Source of the DNA: Pythium myriotylum
Lineage: Eukaryota; Oomycota; Peronosporomycetes; Pythiales; Pythiaceae
Length of the DNA: 64,000 bases
Assembly (NCBI GenBank): GCA_023091665.1
Contig: JALJCQ010000001.1
Coordinates: 124,001 to 188,000, forward strand
Direction of reading: 5' to 3'
Shown: piece by piece, positions 1-8,572 of the stretch
How the letters are laid out: the number at the start of each line of letters is the position of its first letter
Position numbering within the stretch: position 1 is the stretch's first letter
Made by a program: the position numbers and the translations under genes
Notes under the pieces: model-generated
The model's database searches: none
The model's input: only the letters and a program-made list of their open reading frames with translations
What the model was told of the DNA's origin: nothing

Positions 1-772
1 CGACATTCAACGACATTGGCGTTTGGTCTTGTGCGCGTGTTTCTTCTTGAAGTCTGCCTCGGCGCTCGCGCTCGATATGCCTTAGGGCTTCCGATCGACG
101 ACGTCTCGCCTTTTCGATGCGGCGCGCTGACTCCGCCTCGGAGACCGCGAGACGCTCAAATGCTCCACGAGCATCTGCGACTGCCGTCTCGATAGTTTGA
201 TTACCGTTGGTAACTTCGGTTGCTACTCGCAAACAAGTTTCCTTAACGCGTCGAGCAGCAGACTCGTGTTCCAACTCACGACGCTCTGCAGCCGCTTGCA
301 GCTCACGGCCCACCGCCTCTTCGATCTCTTGTTGCCGACGTCGCTCTTCTCTCTCTCGGTCCTGTGTTTCCCGCGCCTGGTCCGCTTGCTCACGCCGACT
401 CGTCTCGGCGTCGCGCTGCTGGCGGAGTTTCTCGGTTGTATGCTGTTGCTCTTTGAGAACTTCGTCCAGTTTGATCTGGAACTGGTGGCGGATCTCGGCC
501 TCTCGCTCGGCGGCTTCGCGCTTCTCTCGAATACAGATGGCTTCCCAGTCGGGCTTCTCCCACCAGCGTGTAATGCCCAGCGCGAGACTTCCTCGGCGCT
601 CCGTGAAACCCGTGAGATCGTAGGATCTGGTCATGTGCAGGCCGATTCGTTCGCTGTCATTGGGGCGGCCGCCGAGATGCCACTCAGTATCATCGAAATG
701 GTAGGTTTCGAACACGACCACGATCCGGCCATCGTACGAGCCCGTGAAGGCTACGGACGATGTCGACCCCAT
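1..772 (-). CDS. Coiled-coil protein, 3' end beyond the window
   Basis: An open frame runs from an ATG at 772 to the left edge without a stop (257 codons), so the C terminus is missing. The first 80 or so residues look like a small globular beta-rich domain (start MGSTSSVAFTGSYDGRIV, with a WHLGGRPNDSERIG stretch). After WWEKPDW the protein becomes a long charged helix rich in R, E, Q and A with heptad-like spacing, i.e. a coiled coil. I do not recognise the family. Two further copies lie in this window: a diverging one beginning at 4474 and a decayed one at 27220-27560. The intact reading frame over 770 bases and the copy number support a real gene. It lies head to head with the 4474 copy and shares 160 bp of upstream sequence with it. 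Confidence 0.65.
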   Translation of the reverse strand, partial: MGSTSSVAFTGSYDGRIVVVFETYHFDDTEWHLGGRPNDSERIGLHMTRSYDLTGFTERRGSLALGITRWWEKPDWEAICIREKREAAEREAEIRHQFQIKLDEVLKEQQHTTEKLRQQRDAETSRREQADQARETQDREREERRRQQEIEEAVGRELQAAAERRELEHESAARRVKETCLRVATEVTNGNQTIETAVADARGAFERLAVSEAESARRIEKARRRRSEALRHIERERRGRLQEETRAQDQTPMSLNV

Positions 773-932
773 GAGTCTTCGAGCTCGGAAAGGAAAGTGA
801 GACCCTGGACTTGGATCTGACTTCCGATAGGTGGCACGGATCGAAACGTATCTTCAATCTGTTTTAATGGGATACGCCACTTCACAGGTTATCACACTTT
901 GCTTTGGAGCATGGATTCTTTTCTGTTTGACG
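548..932. repeat. Left arm of a 385-bp inverted duplication
   Basis: This segment matches 4314-4698 in reverse complement, almost base for base. It holds about 160 bp of upstream sequence plus the first 75 codons of the coiled-coil gene. It therefore marks two divergent gene copies and not the ends of a transposon. The match stops after TTTGACG on one side and at the codon after EKPD on the other, where the proteins start to differ. Confidence 0.8.
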
Positions 933-949
933 GGGTATTCGAATTCCTC

Positions 950-2292
950 TCAACGAGAAGATCTTGGCGTGCTCTGGCGGCTGTTAGACGTCTGCAAAGA
1001 CCGCATGTCTTGTCAGTCCGGACGCGTCGCCACCGCCATGGCGCTGGCCCACGCGCGGCTACGAGAGGCTCTGCGACGCGAGATCGCCGATGTGACGGCC
1101 CAGAGCCTCGCGATCCGCTCGTCCATCGACGCACTCGCGTCTTCATCGTCCTCGTCTCCTCTCGCAGCTCTGCTCGAGCCCACGCAGGCGGCTACCACAG
1201 CACTGGCGTCGCTGGATGAACGAGCGATGAGCTGCTCGCTCTCCGTGTTGGTCGCGGGTCTGCCACAGAGTGGCAAGAGCTCGCTCGTCAATGCACTGCT
1301 GGGCTCGCTGTGCATCCCCACGGGCGACGAGGCCGCCACGTCTGTTTGATGATGATGATGAAGTCTATTGAGTTCAACTAGTGAATCCTAATAGCTCCAC
1401 TGGGTTTCGACTGTTTTAAAGCTCAACGCTACTCGCGGTGGAAGCCGCGAGCCACGGAAGTAGGTCGTTGTACAGCATCACCGAGAGATCAGAGTGACCG
1501 CCTCGGGTGGTTGGGTGAAGGACTTGCGAGCTAGATCGCAATTCCATCGCAAGATTGGCGAGTAGATCAGCCATCTTGTTGTACAGCCGCAACCGCCCGG
1601 TGACACCATCCGGTTTACGGGGCCGAGGCACCGCCCGCCCTGAGTGTGACCGGCGTTAACAGTCAACAAATAAAAGTCAATAAAAGATTGGGTTGGACAC
1701 TGGTGTGCGTAGCGAGTTCCCACGCGCGAGGCGGCGAGTACGGCAGTCGTAGCCCGAAGATGGCGTGGAGGAGGAGAGGGGTCGCTGTTGACTCTTCTTC
1801 ACACTCAAGATCTAGTGTAGTCCACCAGGTACGAGGCCGCCACGTCTGTGCTGCTCACGGCAGTCGACGACGCGTCCGAGCGACGCGCGTTCTCGATCTC
1901 AACCAGGAGCGGCCGAGAGATTGAACGTGGCACAGCACGGAGTATCCAGGCACGTATTCAGGAGATCAACACAGTGGTCAATCGTGACAACGTGGCCGAG
2001 AGGGAGAAGGCCGAGCTGCTGCTGACGATGCCGCCGCGAGCGTACGCCCGCGACGGACTCTCGCTTCAAATTGTGGATTCGCCTGGCGTGAAAATGACCT
2101 GTCACCCAGTATTCGCACGCGCTGGCTACAAGCTGTCTCGAGCGCCGGCGTGGTCGTTGTGGTTGTACCGTTGTCGCCCCGTGGCTCAAGAGACGAAGAC
2201 GACCTCTGGCGCCAGCTCGCGGACGAGCTGCCTCGACGCGCGATCCAAAACCTCGTGCTCGTCATCAACAACTTCAAAGGAGGCAAAACGGG
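950..2292 (+). pseudogene. Broken P-loop GTPase (dynamin/IRG-like) gene
   Basis: The first part encodes an alpha-helical stretch followed by a G1 loop, GLPQSGKSSLVNALLG, near 1258. The frame is cut at 1345 by a LINE insertion and resumes at 1850. There it encodes a G3 motif (IVDSPGV) near 2070. Beyond about 2125 the sequence continues in another frame (VVVVVPLSPRGSRDEDD... and LVLVINNFKGGKTG near 2250, probably the G4 region). It stops abruptly at about 2292, where an inverted paralogue fragment begins. Three lesions (insertion, frameshift, truncation) make it a pseudogene. The G motifs and their order support a large-GTPase fold; the exact subfamily is not certain. Without the insertion and with the frameshift it cannot make a full GTPase. 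Confidence 0.7.
1346..1830 (-). mobile_element. 5'-truncated LINE insertion with 19-bp target duplication
   Basis: The bases ACGAGGCCGCCACGTCTGT occur directly on both sides (1327-1345 and 1831-1849), the signature of target-primed integration. The insert is on the minus strand and ends with a (CAT)n-type tail, seen here as TGATGATGATGATG at 1347. Its minus-strand frame at 1631-1416 encodes the C terminus of a LINE RNase H (NKMADLLANLAME, then a HPTTRGGHSDL stretch), matching the larger LINE at 42662-43288. It disrupts the GTPase gene after the G1 motif. Confidence 0.88.
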
Positions 2293-2540
2293 TGCACAGA
2301 GAGCGAGTAGCCCTCCACGCGTCCGTGTAGTGCCGTCAGTGTTTCCACGACAGTCTGTGTGGAATCTTGCAGCGAATCGACGGGAGACGTTGCGCTGTCG
2401 ATTGACGAACGGATGGCGTGGCACTGGCCAAGAGCGTCGGCGATCGCGGAGAGCAGCTCGTCGCGAAGCACTTGAGGCGACGCCATGCTTAAAACGATAA
2501 TGACGTGGAGGGCCAATGCGACGAGGATCCGCCCGGACAT
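2293..2540 (-). pseudogene. Inverted N-terminal fragment of a GTPase paralogue
   Basis: The minus frame starts MSGRILVALALHVIIVLSMAS, a hydrophobic signal or anchor. It continues through HAIRSSIDSATSPVDSLQ to EGYSLSV. This aligns with LAIRSSIDALAS... and MSCSLSV of the GTPase at 950-2292. It ends just before the G1 loop, at the junction with the inverted gene. The two fragments are tail to tail, so an inversion or unequal recombination removed both C-terminal halves. Confidence 0.6.
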
Positions 2541-3059
2541 GGGATCAGTCGTTGACTCTTTCGCTCCAGTCGAGTGGAGAGTTCACAGAACGATTTGTCT
2601 TCGTGGAGTGTGGCTATTGGTTGAGCGAGAGAGAAAAAGATCGTAACCCCTGAAACGCCAATTGACGAGGTTTCTGATTTGGGTTCTTCGTTGCGGAAGA
2701 GAGACTCGTGACAAACGAAGCCTCATTTGTCTCGTACATCACGTCGTTGGCACAGGACAATCGAGGTCTAGTTCAGTGTTGGGTCCTCAATGAGGAGCAT
2801 TGACGAAGGGATTTCTGTGGAAGAGTTTCCAAAGTCTTCTTCTCGTGCTCGACGTTGTATCAGACGAGACTGTCCTGTAGTCAATTCGCTGCAGTGGTCC
2901 AAGAACCCTCGCGCCAATTCGACATTCGCGTTCCAGAGACCAATTGACAACGTCGTCTCGGTCTCAGTCTCGTACAAAGAGAAGATCGCTGTCGTCAATG
3001 CTCTCACCCGTCAATGCGACTACGACTGTGAGGCAATCGGCCTTCAACAAGTCCCGGCG
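2541..3059. other. Non-coding stretch, no recognised gene
   Basis: It contains a 96-codon plus-strand frame at 2790-3080, but that has no recognisable motif and no homologue in the window. I see nothing else that can be supported. Confidence 0.3.
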
Positions 3060-3317
3060 GACTCCATCGTTGTTGCTTGAGTGACATATCGTGCATCCAG
3101 GCAGACACCAATACTTTTGTCCGCGTTGACGCATAGTCCGGACGCTTGGGCAAAATCGCCAGATACTGCGCCGTAGTCCCTAGATGCATAGACACCGACA
3201 GGCTCTGCCATACTTGCCTCAGCTCGCCGCCTCCGACCTACAGCCCTGGCTAGCCAGCCAGGTTGACCCACGGTGAGATCAGGATTGCACCAGATCTCCA
3301 ACTATTAGGGTACATTT
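3060..3317. mobile_element. LINE fragments in both orientations
   Basis: On the minus strand, 3230-3060 encodes FAQASGLCVNADKSIGVCL, the thumb-side motif of LINE reverse transcriptases. From about 3205 the plus strand matches the 3' end of the LINE at 37100-37210 (the shared stretch ACAGCCCTGGCT, then GTTGACCCACGG, then ATTAGGGTACATTT). That plus-strand LINE continues after the MITE, at 3864-3897, where its ATCATC tail is found. Confidence 0.6.
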
Positions 3318-3863
3318 GAGACCACGCAAAACAAAACCGGTCTTAACGCCACCAAGTTGATTTTGAGAAAAACGCGTTTGAAGTTTTGTCTTCCATAAAG
3401 TACGAAACGACTCGAGACGAGAAAACTCACCATTCAACTCTGCAGTATAAAACACATAAAAAACATATAAAAACATGTCAGATACCGATTTTATTGCCCA
3501 CAAACGTACTCTATGTTGTTTACCTTGTTTTTTATTTGTTGTTCAAAACTAGTAAAAAGCAAGTTCGCGTTTTTTATGGACACGTTGAACTTCAGTTTCA
3601 CAATGAAGGAGTTGGAATTTGAAGAAAACAAGGCCAGATTCGGAATCTTTGGGTGATTTTTTACACGATGGGGGTCCTAACTCAAAACTAAAAAAAACAA
3701 TTTCGGACACGTCTCAGTCAGCTCAAAATTTTTTTGTACAAACTTCGAATTCCGACAATCCGAGACCACCATTCGATAGAGGAGATCAAGCTCTTTCCGA
3801 CAGTGTGCTCAGATCCAATTTTTTCGTTTTGGCGTTAAGTCTGAATTCGTTTGCCGTGGTCTC
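3318..3863. mobile_element. 546-bp MITE with about 37-bp terminal inverted repeats
   Basis: The left end GAGACCACGCAAAAC...CTTAACGCCA pairs with the right end, whose reverse complement reads GAGACCACGGCAAACG...CTTAACGCCA. ATTT flanks both sides (3314-3317 and 3864-3867). Removing the element rejoins a LINE 3' end, which independently confirms the boundaries. The interior is AT-rich and has no transposase, so the element is non-autonomous. Its superfamily is not clear from the termini. Confidence 0.82.
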
Positions 3864-3897
3864 ATTTATTGCGCTCAATCATCTTCATCATCATCAA

Positions 3898-4313
3898 CAG
3901 CGAACAGACTGTGATCTTGAGTTCGCTGCATCTCACCAATTTTACGAGCGGCAGTAGCGCCTCTGCGGATCCATAGTCCGTCTTTTTGTGGAGAATGTGA
4001 CCATGCTGCATCGCACCCAATATGCCCCCTCGCCATGGCGTCAAAGGAGGAAACACTATGTAGCATTTTAGAAGCAGCAAGATCTCTCTTTTCCTTTTCA
4101 TCAAAGGTTACTTTTTTCCAGGCCTTGGCCAATATCCAATGCATCTCATAACCGTCGTTCAGGGTCGAAGATCTGCCTCACGAAAAAAGCACTGATTACC
4201 TGCTGAATCATAACAGATAATCAGTGCTTGATGTCCTGATTCAGGGTCTATAGTAGGGTAACAGATCTTCAGCACCTACCGCAAAGGGTATCTGGCGCCT
4301 GGAATTACGACAT
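3898..4313. other. Non-coding stretch with one strong hairpin
   Basis: The only structure I can support is an inverted repeat at 4187-4229: AAGCACTGATTACCTG pairs with CAGATAATCAGTGCTT across an 11-base loop with one mismatch. A minus frame at 4144-3898 has no recognisable motif. Confidence 0.4.
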
Positions 4314-4698
4314 CGTCAAACAGAAAAGAATCCATGCTCCAAAGCAAAGTGTGATAACCTGTGAAGTGGCGTATCCCATTAAAACAGATTGAAGATACGT
4401 TTCGATCCGTGCCACCTATCGGAAGTCAGATCCAAGTCCAGGGTCTCACTTTCCTTTCCGAGCTCGAAGACTCATGGGGTCGACATCGTCCGTAGCCTTC
4501 ACGGGCTCGTACGATGGCCGGATCGTGGTCGTGTTCGAAACCTACCATTTCGATGATACTGAGTGGCATCTCGGCGGCCGCCCCAATGACAGCGAACGAA
4601 TCGGCCTGCACATGACCAGATCCTACGATCTCACGGGTTTCACGGAGCGCCGAGGAAGTCTCGCGCTGGGCATTACACGCTGGTGGGAGAAACCCGAC
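4314..4698. repeat. Right arm of the 385-bp inverted duplication
   Basis: Reverse complement of 548-932. It carries the shared upstream region and the start of the second coiled-coil gene copy. High identity in the non-coding part as well as the coding part indicates a recent duplication or gene conversion. Confidence 0.8.
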
Positions 4699-4725
4699 GA
4701 GGACGCCATTCGGCGGCGTGAGCAA
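4474..4725 (+). pseudogene. Second coiled-coil gene copy, 5' part, split by element G1
   Basis: From the ATG at 4474 it matches the gene at 772 for 75 codons and then begins its own coiled coil (EDAIRRREQ). After codon 84 the G1 retroelement interrupts it. Dropping G1 and one copy of the 4-bp target duplication (GCAA) resumes the same frame at 18650 (READERRHQHRALQ) for 22 more codons, up to a TGA at 18713-18715. The exact frame continuity confirms the element boundaries. The gene was probably already truncated, because the stop lies in an AT-rich insertion-like sequence. Confidence 0.75.
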
Positions 4726-5513
4726 TGTGGCGTAGCGCCCTGGCCCCGTGAGCATGAGTCGTCGCAAGTGTCGAGTCGCCGGTTGGATGAGTGTTTGCAC
4801 GACGAAGTCCCGAGGAAGTGATCAGTCTGGCGTACCGTTAGTACCCAAGTCAAGACGAAGTGAACAGTCTGGCGCCCAAGTCAAGAATCCGTATTCCCGG
4901 TCCAAGTTATCGTATATCTCTTTATTTAGAAACCTCACATAAAAACAGTAGGAGTAGGAACCTTATATTTGACAGATTTCAGTAGGTAGGAATGGGTGCT
5001 TGCCACCCAATAACCCACGGAGGGGGGGGCGATTCTCCGCCGCTAATTCCGTGGGAGTCAGTTCACAATTTTTCCTCCTTCTCGCAGAAGCCCCCTGACT
5101 CTCCCCTTAACAGTAGCCCGTCAGTATCTCGAGGAAGTCACCAAAAGTTTCGAAGTGATCAGTCTGGTCGGCCGGCCGCCTGTTTTGGGTACCGTCGCGA
5201 TCCGAAGTGATCAGTCTGGCCGAGGGCCTGGTGGTTTTGCCTGTGCTTCCTGCCAAGTCCCCGTAGGAGTTCTCCAAGAGCTCCGTCGTCTCCAAGCCGT
5301 TCTTTCTCGCTGTCTCTAGACTTGTGAGGGTCTAGTTGTAGTGTCGTGTCAGAGTTCCGGGCCTCCGCTTCAAAGAAGTTGTGATATCCGGGTCTGAAGC
5401 GAGTGTTCGAAGCACGCAAGATCCACCCCTTTCCTGAGAATATTGTTGCCGTCGGTGACTCAAGAGCGGGCCTACGTACGCCAGGTGCCCGTTTTTGATT
5501 CTGCCACACGACA
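4726..5513 (+). repeat. G1 5' LTR
   Basis: 788 bp, TGTGG...ACGACA. It contains four copies of the 16-base motif (4815, 4857, 5152, 5204) and a hairpin CCCACGGA/TCCGTGGG (5014-5055) with an inner GGCG/CGCC stem. The gag frame is open back into the LTR end, but the first in-frame ATG after the LTR is at 5524. Confidence 0.92.
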
Positions 5514-5515
5514 AC

Positions 5516-5533
5516 TGGTGCGTATGCCAGGAG
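5516..5533 (+). promoter_or_regulatory. Primer-binding site of G1
   Basis: TGGTGCGTATGCCAGGAG begins two bases after the LTR and overlaps the gag start codon at 5524. It starts with TGG as expected for pairing with a tRNA CCA end. The same bases are kept after the LTR of G2 (54234) and, with few changes, after the diverged LTR at 25366 (minus strand). I have not assigned the tRNA. Confidence 0.6.
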
Positions 5534-7494
5534 CGGAGCCGTTAGCTGTTACGATACACGGTGAGAAGATGGAGGAGAAGGCTGAGATGCGGCAAGGTCA
5601 AGTCGCAGACCCGAAGAATGTTTCGATCCGCCTCGTTGTTCAGAGCGCGGTCCACGACACAACTCGGGTGTACCGACTGTCAGAAGCGAACGAAATCGGT
5701 CTTCGGTACCAACGACAGGTGCTGAAAATGCCGTCCGATTCAGAATGCTGGTTTTCCCTGTATGAAATTACGAAAGTAGGGCCCACGACATTCTTTGCCG
5801 GTTCGCGACTGAGGGCGTCCACCTACGACTTCGCGACGATTGACGAAGCGATCGATTTTGTGGAAAAGATGTTGACGTCATGCGGCTACAATCTGTATCG
5901 AAGAAGCAATTACCAAGATGCTGTCTACCTGAATCCAGAACGAATGGCACAGGACATGGGCTTCATGATGTCAGTTCTGCTTGCCGAGTATGAATGGGAG
6001 ACTAGCGTTATCCAATATCGGGAGGAGGACGCAACGTTCGATCCGAAGTACATGGTCGTTGCTGACGTAGCCCACACTCCGCAGACCAGGCCGGCGAAGC
6101 CACGCTCGATGAAACGCTTTGATGTAGAATCCAGTTCAGATGAAGAAATTCAACTCGAGAGTCCAATCAGGAAGAAGCTGGAGTTTGCCAGTGATGAGGG
6201 ATCCTTCTCCTCCCCCACAGACAAGATCAAGCGAAAGAATAACCCGCTGGCGACGAAGTTGATGGCGCTGACGGCCGGAGGGATGTTGTCGATGGATGAG
6301 TTATCAGAAGTGATACAAGCGCTGAGCCCAGATTCCGCGAAGCGAGTTGCGGCCACGCGAGCCCCGGCGAAACAGACTCGAAGCACTAAGAAAGGATTCG
6401 CGCGTCTAGAAGATTCCGAGTCTGACGACGACGAACTGGACGAATCATCCGGCGAAGAAGCACACAAGCGCATCAAGAAACCAGTCAAGAAGTCGAAGAA
6501 GCCAGTCAAGCGCAGCGCTCGCCATTCAGATATGGAAGATGAGCTCGGTCTTTCAATGTATGAAGATTCTGACTCGGATGTGTCTGGACCCCGACGACGT
6601 GATCGACATGTGACAACGGTCATCCAGAATGTCAATGTGAAGTCATTCAGTGGTGCCAAGGTTTTCCCGGAAGAAGCCAAGGCGTGGCTCTCAAAGTTTC
6701 TTCACATCGCTGATCTGTCCAACTGGTCCAATCGTCAACGTCTCGGTTCGTTCGTAGACGCTCTCACGGGTGCGGCGAGATATTGGCAGAAGCAGCTCCC
6801 TTCGTCAACGAGGAAGAAGTGGAAGCTCACGATGAAGGCCTTTTATCGAAAGTATTGCACTGAGAGCACGCCATCTACGCTCACGTACTATCGTCTAACT
6901 CAGAAACCCGATGAATCTGCGCTGGACTACTTCTATCGCTTTAACGCAGCAGGTCTTCGCGCGCGCATCGATTTCCGTGTAGACGATGACGATGACGAAG
7001 ATCGTATCCCGGCCAATTTGAAGGATCACATTCAGCAGTTCTTCGACACGCTACATGATAAAGCTGTTCAGTCCCAATTCCGTTACAGCAAGTACAAGTC
7101 GATTGACAAGCTCGAGGAGAAGCTCGAAATGTATGAGAACTCTCAAGCGAAGCCAACGCCTAAGAAACAGGCCAAGAAGCAACCGGAGGAGATCAATGAC
7201 CCACTTCCTGCAGTCAATAAGGTTAATGCAGGTCAGAGGCAGCAAGGCTCTAATGGAGGAAGTCAAGCTTATCAGATTAGTGGAAACAGCAATGAGGTCC
7301 GCTGTGAACATTGTGGCAAGTCCGGACATACCAAGGAAAGCTGCTTTCAACTTCATGAGTGTGAGTTTTGTGGAGTGACTGGTCACACGATTCAAGTCTG
7401 CCGTGCTTTCACCGAGAAAATGAAGATGCTCAGCCCAAAGCTCAAGACCGGCGAGATTACTGTGGATGATCTCGTTCGGCAGTTAAACCGCTAG
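5524..7494 (+). CDS. gag: G1 Gag polyprotein with two zinc knuckles
   Basis: 656 codons from the ATG that overlaps the primer-binding site. The N-terminal part (start MPGAEPLAVTIHGEK) is shared with the diverged Gag at 24410-25355. The middle has acidic serine-rich tracts and KKPVKKSKKPVK repeats. The region around 6640-7110 is a retrotransposon-gag capsid-like domain (VFPEEAKAWLSKFLHIADL; FYRKYCTESTPSTLTYYRL). Two CCHC knuckles sit near the C terminus: CEHCGKSGHTKESC and CEFCGVTGHTIQVC. The frame is intact. It ends in TAG and the protease frame follows in a -1 register, so Pol may be made by frameshifting or re-initiation. Confidence 0.88.
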   Translation: MPGAEPLAVTIHGEKMEEKAEMRQGQVADPKNVSIRLVVQSAVHDTTRVYRLSEANEIGLRYQRQVLKMPSDSECWFSLYEITKVGPTTFFAGSRLRASTYDFATIDEAIDFVEKMLTSCGYNLYRRSNYQDAVYLNPERMAQDMGFMMSVLLAEYEWETSVIQYREEDATFDPKYMVVADVAHTPQTRPAKPRSMKRFDVESSSDEEIQLESPIRKKLEFASDEGSFSSPTDKIKRKNNPLATKLMALTAGGMLSMDELSEVIQALSPDSAKRVAATRAPAKQTRSTKKGFARLEDSESDDDELDESSGEEAHKRIKKPVKKSKKPVKRSARHSDMEDELGLSMYEDSDSDVSGPRRRDRHVTTVIQNVNVKSFSGAKVFPEEAKAWLSKFLHIADLSNWSNRQRLGSFVDALTGAARYWQKQLPSSTRKKWKLTMKAFYRKYCTESTPSTLTYYRLTQKPDESALDYFYRFNAAGLRARIDFRVDDDDDEDRIPANLKDHIQQFFDTLHDKAVQSQFRYSKYKSIDKLEEKLEMYENSQAKPTPKKQAKKQPEEINDPLPAVNKVNAGQRQQGSNGGSQAYQISGNSNEVRCEHCGKSGHTKESCFQLHECEFCGVTGHTIQVCRAFTEKMKMLSPKLKTGEITVDDLVRQLNR

Positions 7495-7544
7495 CCCCGC
7501 AGCACTCTGCCAGTGCTGTACGTGACGGGGACGTCGCGGCGACT

Positions 7545-8558
7545 TTGCATGTGAAGAAGATCCGGCGCAAATCAAAGAAATACCAGAAACAAAAGGCGCC
7601 TTGCATTGATGAAGAAAGTGTTCACGAGGAAGATGGAGTGAAGAAACATGAAGAAACAAGTTGTGATGACACTGTGCATGAAGAAATGAACGTGTATGAA
7701 GATACAGTCAAGAATGTTGTGCTACCTGTGGTATTTGGACCGGTAGTGTCGACTGTGGACGAGAAACAAGAAGAAACAAGTGATGGAAACTGCATATGTG
7801 AAGATATGTACATGAGAGGAGCGGTTGGTGATGAAAATGACGAGCTCCATGTGCTATTGTGTCCAATTGAGCCAATTGAGGAAGGCGATGAGGGCGCTTA
7901 CGACGAAGATGCTGATGGAGAAGATACGAAGATGCCAAACGGTGCTCGAGATATATCTTTGCAAAGAAAGGTAACTCACATTCGTCTCGTTGGTGATGAA
8001 CGACGAGGGTGGTGGAAGAACCACGAATTGTCAACGAACGAAAAGATACAAGCCTTCGTGCATGGTGCTGTTGAAGGACTCGAGATTCCGTTGATGCTGG
8101 ATTCGGGAGCGAACATCAGTCTGTTACACACCAACTTGGCACGTAAGTTGGGGTTGAGAGTGCGGGCGTTCGAAGACTCGAGTGAATTCTTCGGCGTGAG
8201 TGAGGAACCGATGCAAGCACACGGAAAGGTCATGGTGAAGATCCGGCTGGGAGAGTTCGTGGTGTACGAAGTCGAGATGTGGGTGGCTGAGTTTGAAGCT
8301 CACTCGTTGATTATTCTCGGCACCGACTTCATGATGTGCGCCGGGCTGAAAATCGACTTGGGCAAGAAGCGATGTGAGGTGGCTGACGAAGATGCGTTGC
8401 CGCTGCTGAGTTACGATGATCTGCGCTGTGAGGCGTATGCGGCCTCGTATGACGCGGTGCGCTTGGCTGTGAGGATGCCACTCCTGCGTGGCAGCGACGT
8501 TGCTGTGGTGGTTGCTGAGGAGACCCGCCTCGAAGTGATCGGTCTGGAGTTGATGTAA
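7545..8558 (+). CDS. pro: G1 protease region of Pol (5' part)
   Basis: An open frame of 338 codons with no obvious ATG start, consistent with expression as a Gag-Pol extension. After an acidic E/D-rich region it encodes a retropepsin-like aspartic protease: LMLDSGANISLLHTNLARKL near 8090 (catalytic DSGA) and LIILGTDFM near 8310 (the hydrophobic-hydrophobic-G flap partner). It then stops just where reverse transcriptase should begin. A one-mismatch copy of the 16-base motif lies at 8532-8547, immediately before the break. Confidence 0.8.
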   Translation: MHVKKIRRKSKKYQKQKAPCIDEESVHEEDGVKKHEETSCDDTVHEEMNVYEDTVKNVVLPVVFGPVVSTVDEKQEETSDGNCICEDMYMRGAVGDENDELHVLLCPIEPIEEGDEGAYDEDADGEDTKMPNGARDISLQRKVTHIRLVGDERRGWWKNHELSTNEKIQAFVHGAVEGLEIPLMLDSGANISLLHTNLARKLGLRVRAFEDSSEFFGVSEEPMQAHGKVMVKIRLGEFVVYEVEMWVAEFEAHSLIILGTDFMMCAGLKIDLGKKRCEVADEDALPLLSYDDLRCEAYAASYDAVRLAVRMPLLRGSDVAVVVAEETRLEVIGLELM

Positions 8559-8572
8559 AGGAAGGGCTTACC

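Noticed and set aside
548..4698. Inverted 385-bp arms as the ends of one large DNA transposon
   Set aside because: The arms contain gene starts and upstream DNA, no terminal signature or target duplication is visible, and no transposase lies between.
6150..6680. 176-codon minus-strand frame opposite gag
   Set aside because: Serine-rich shadow produced by the acidic GAxGAx codons of Gag; no independent support.
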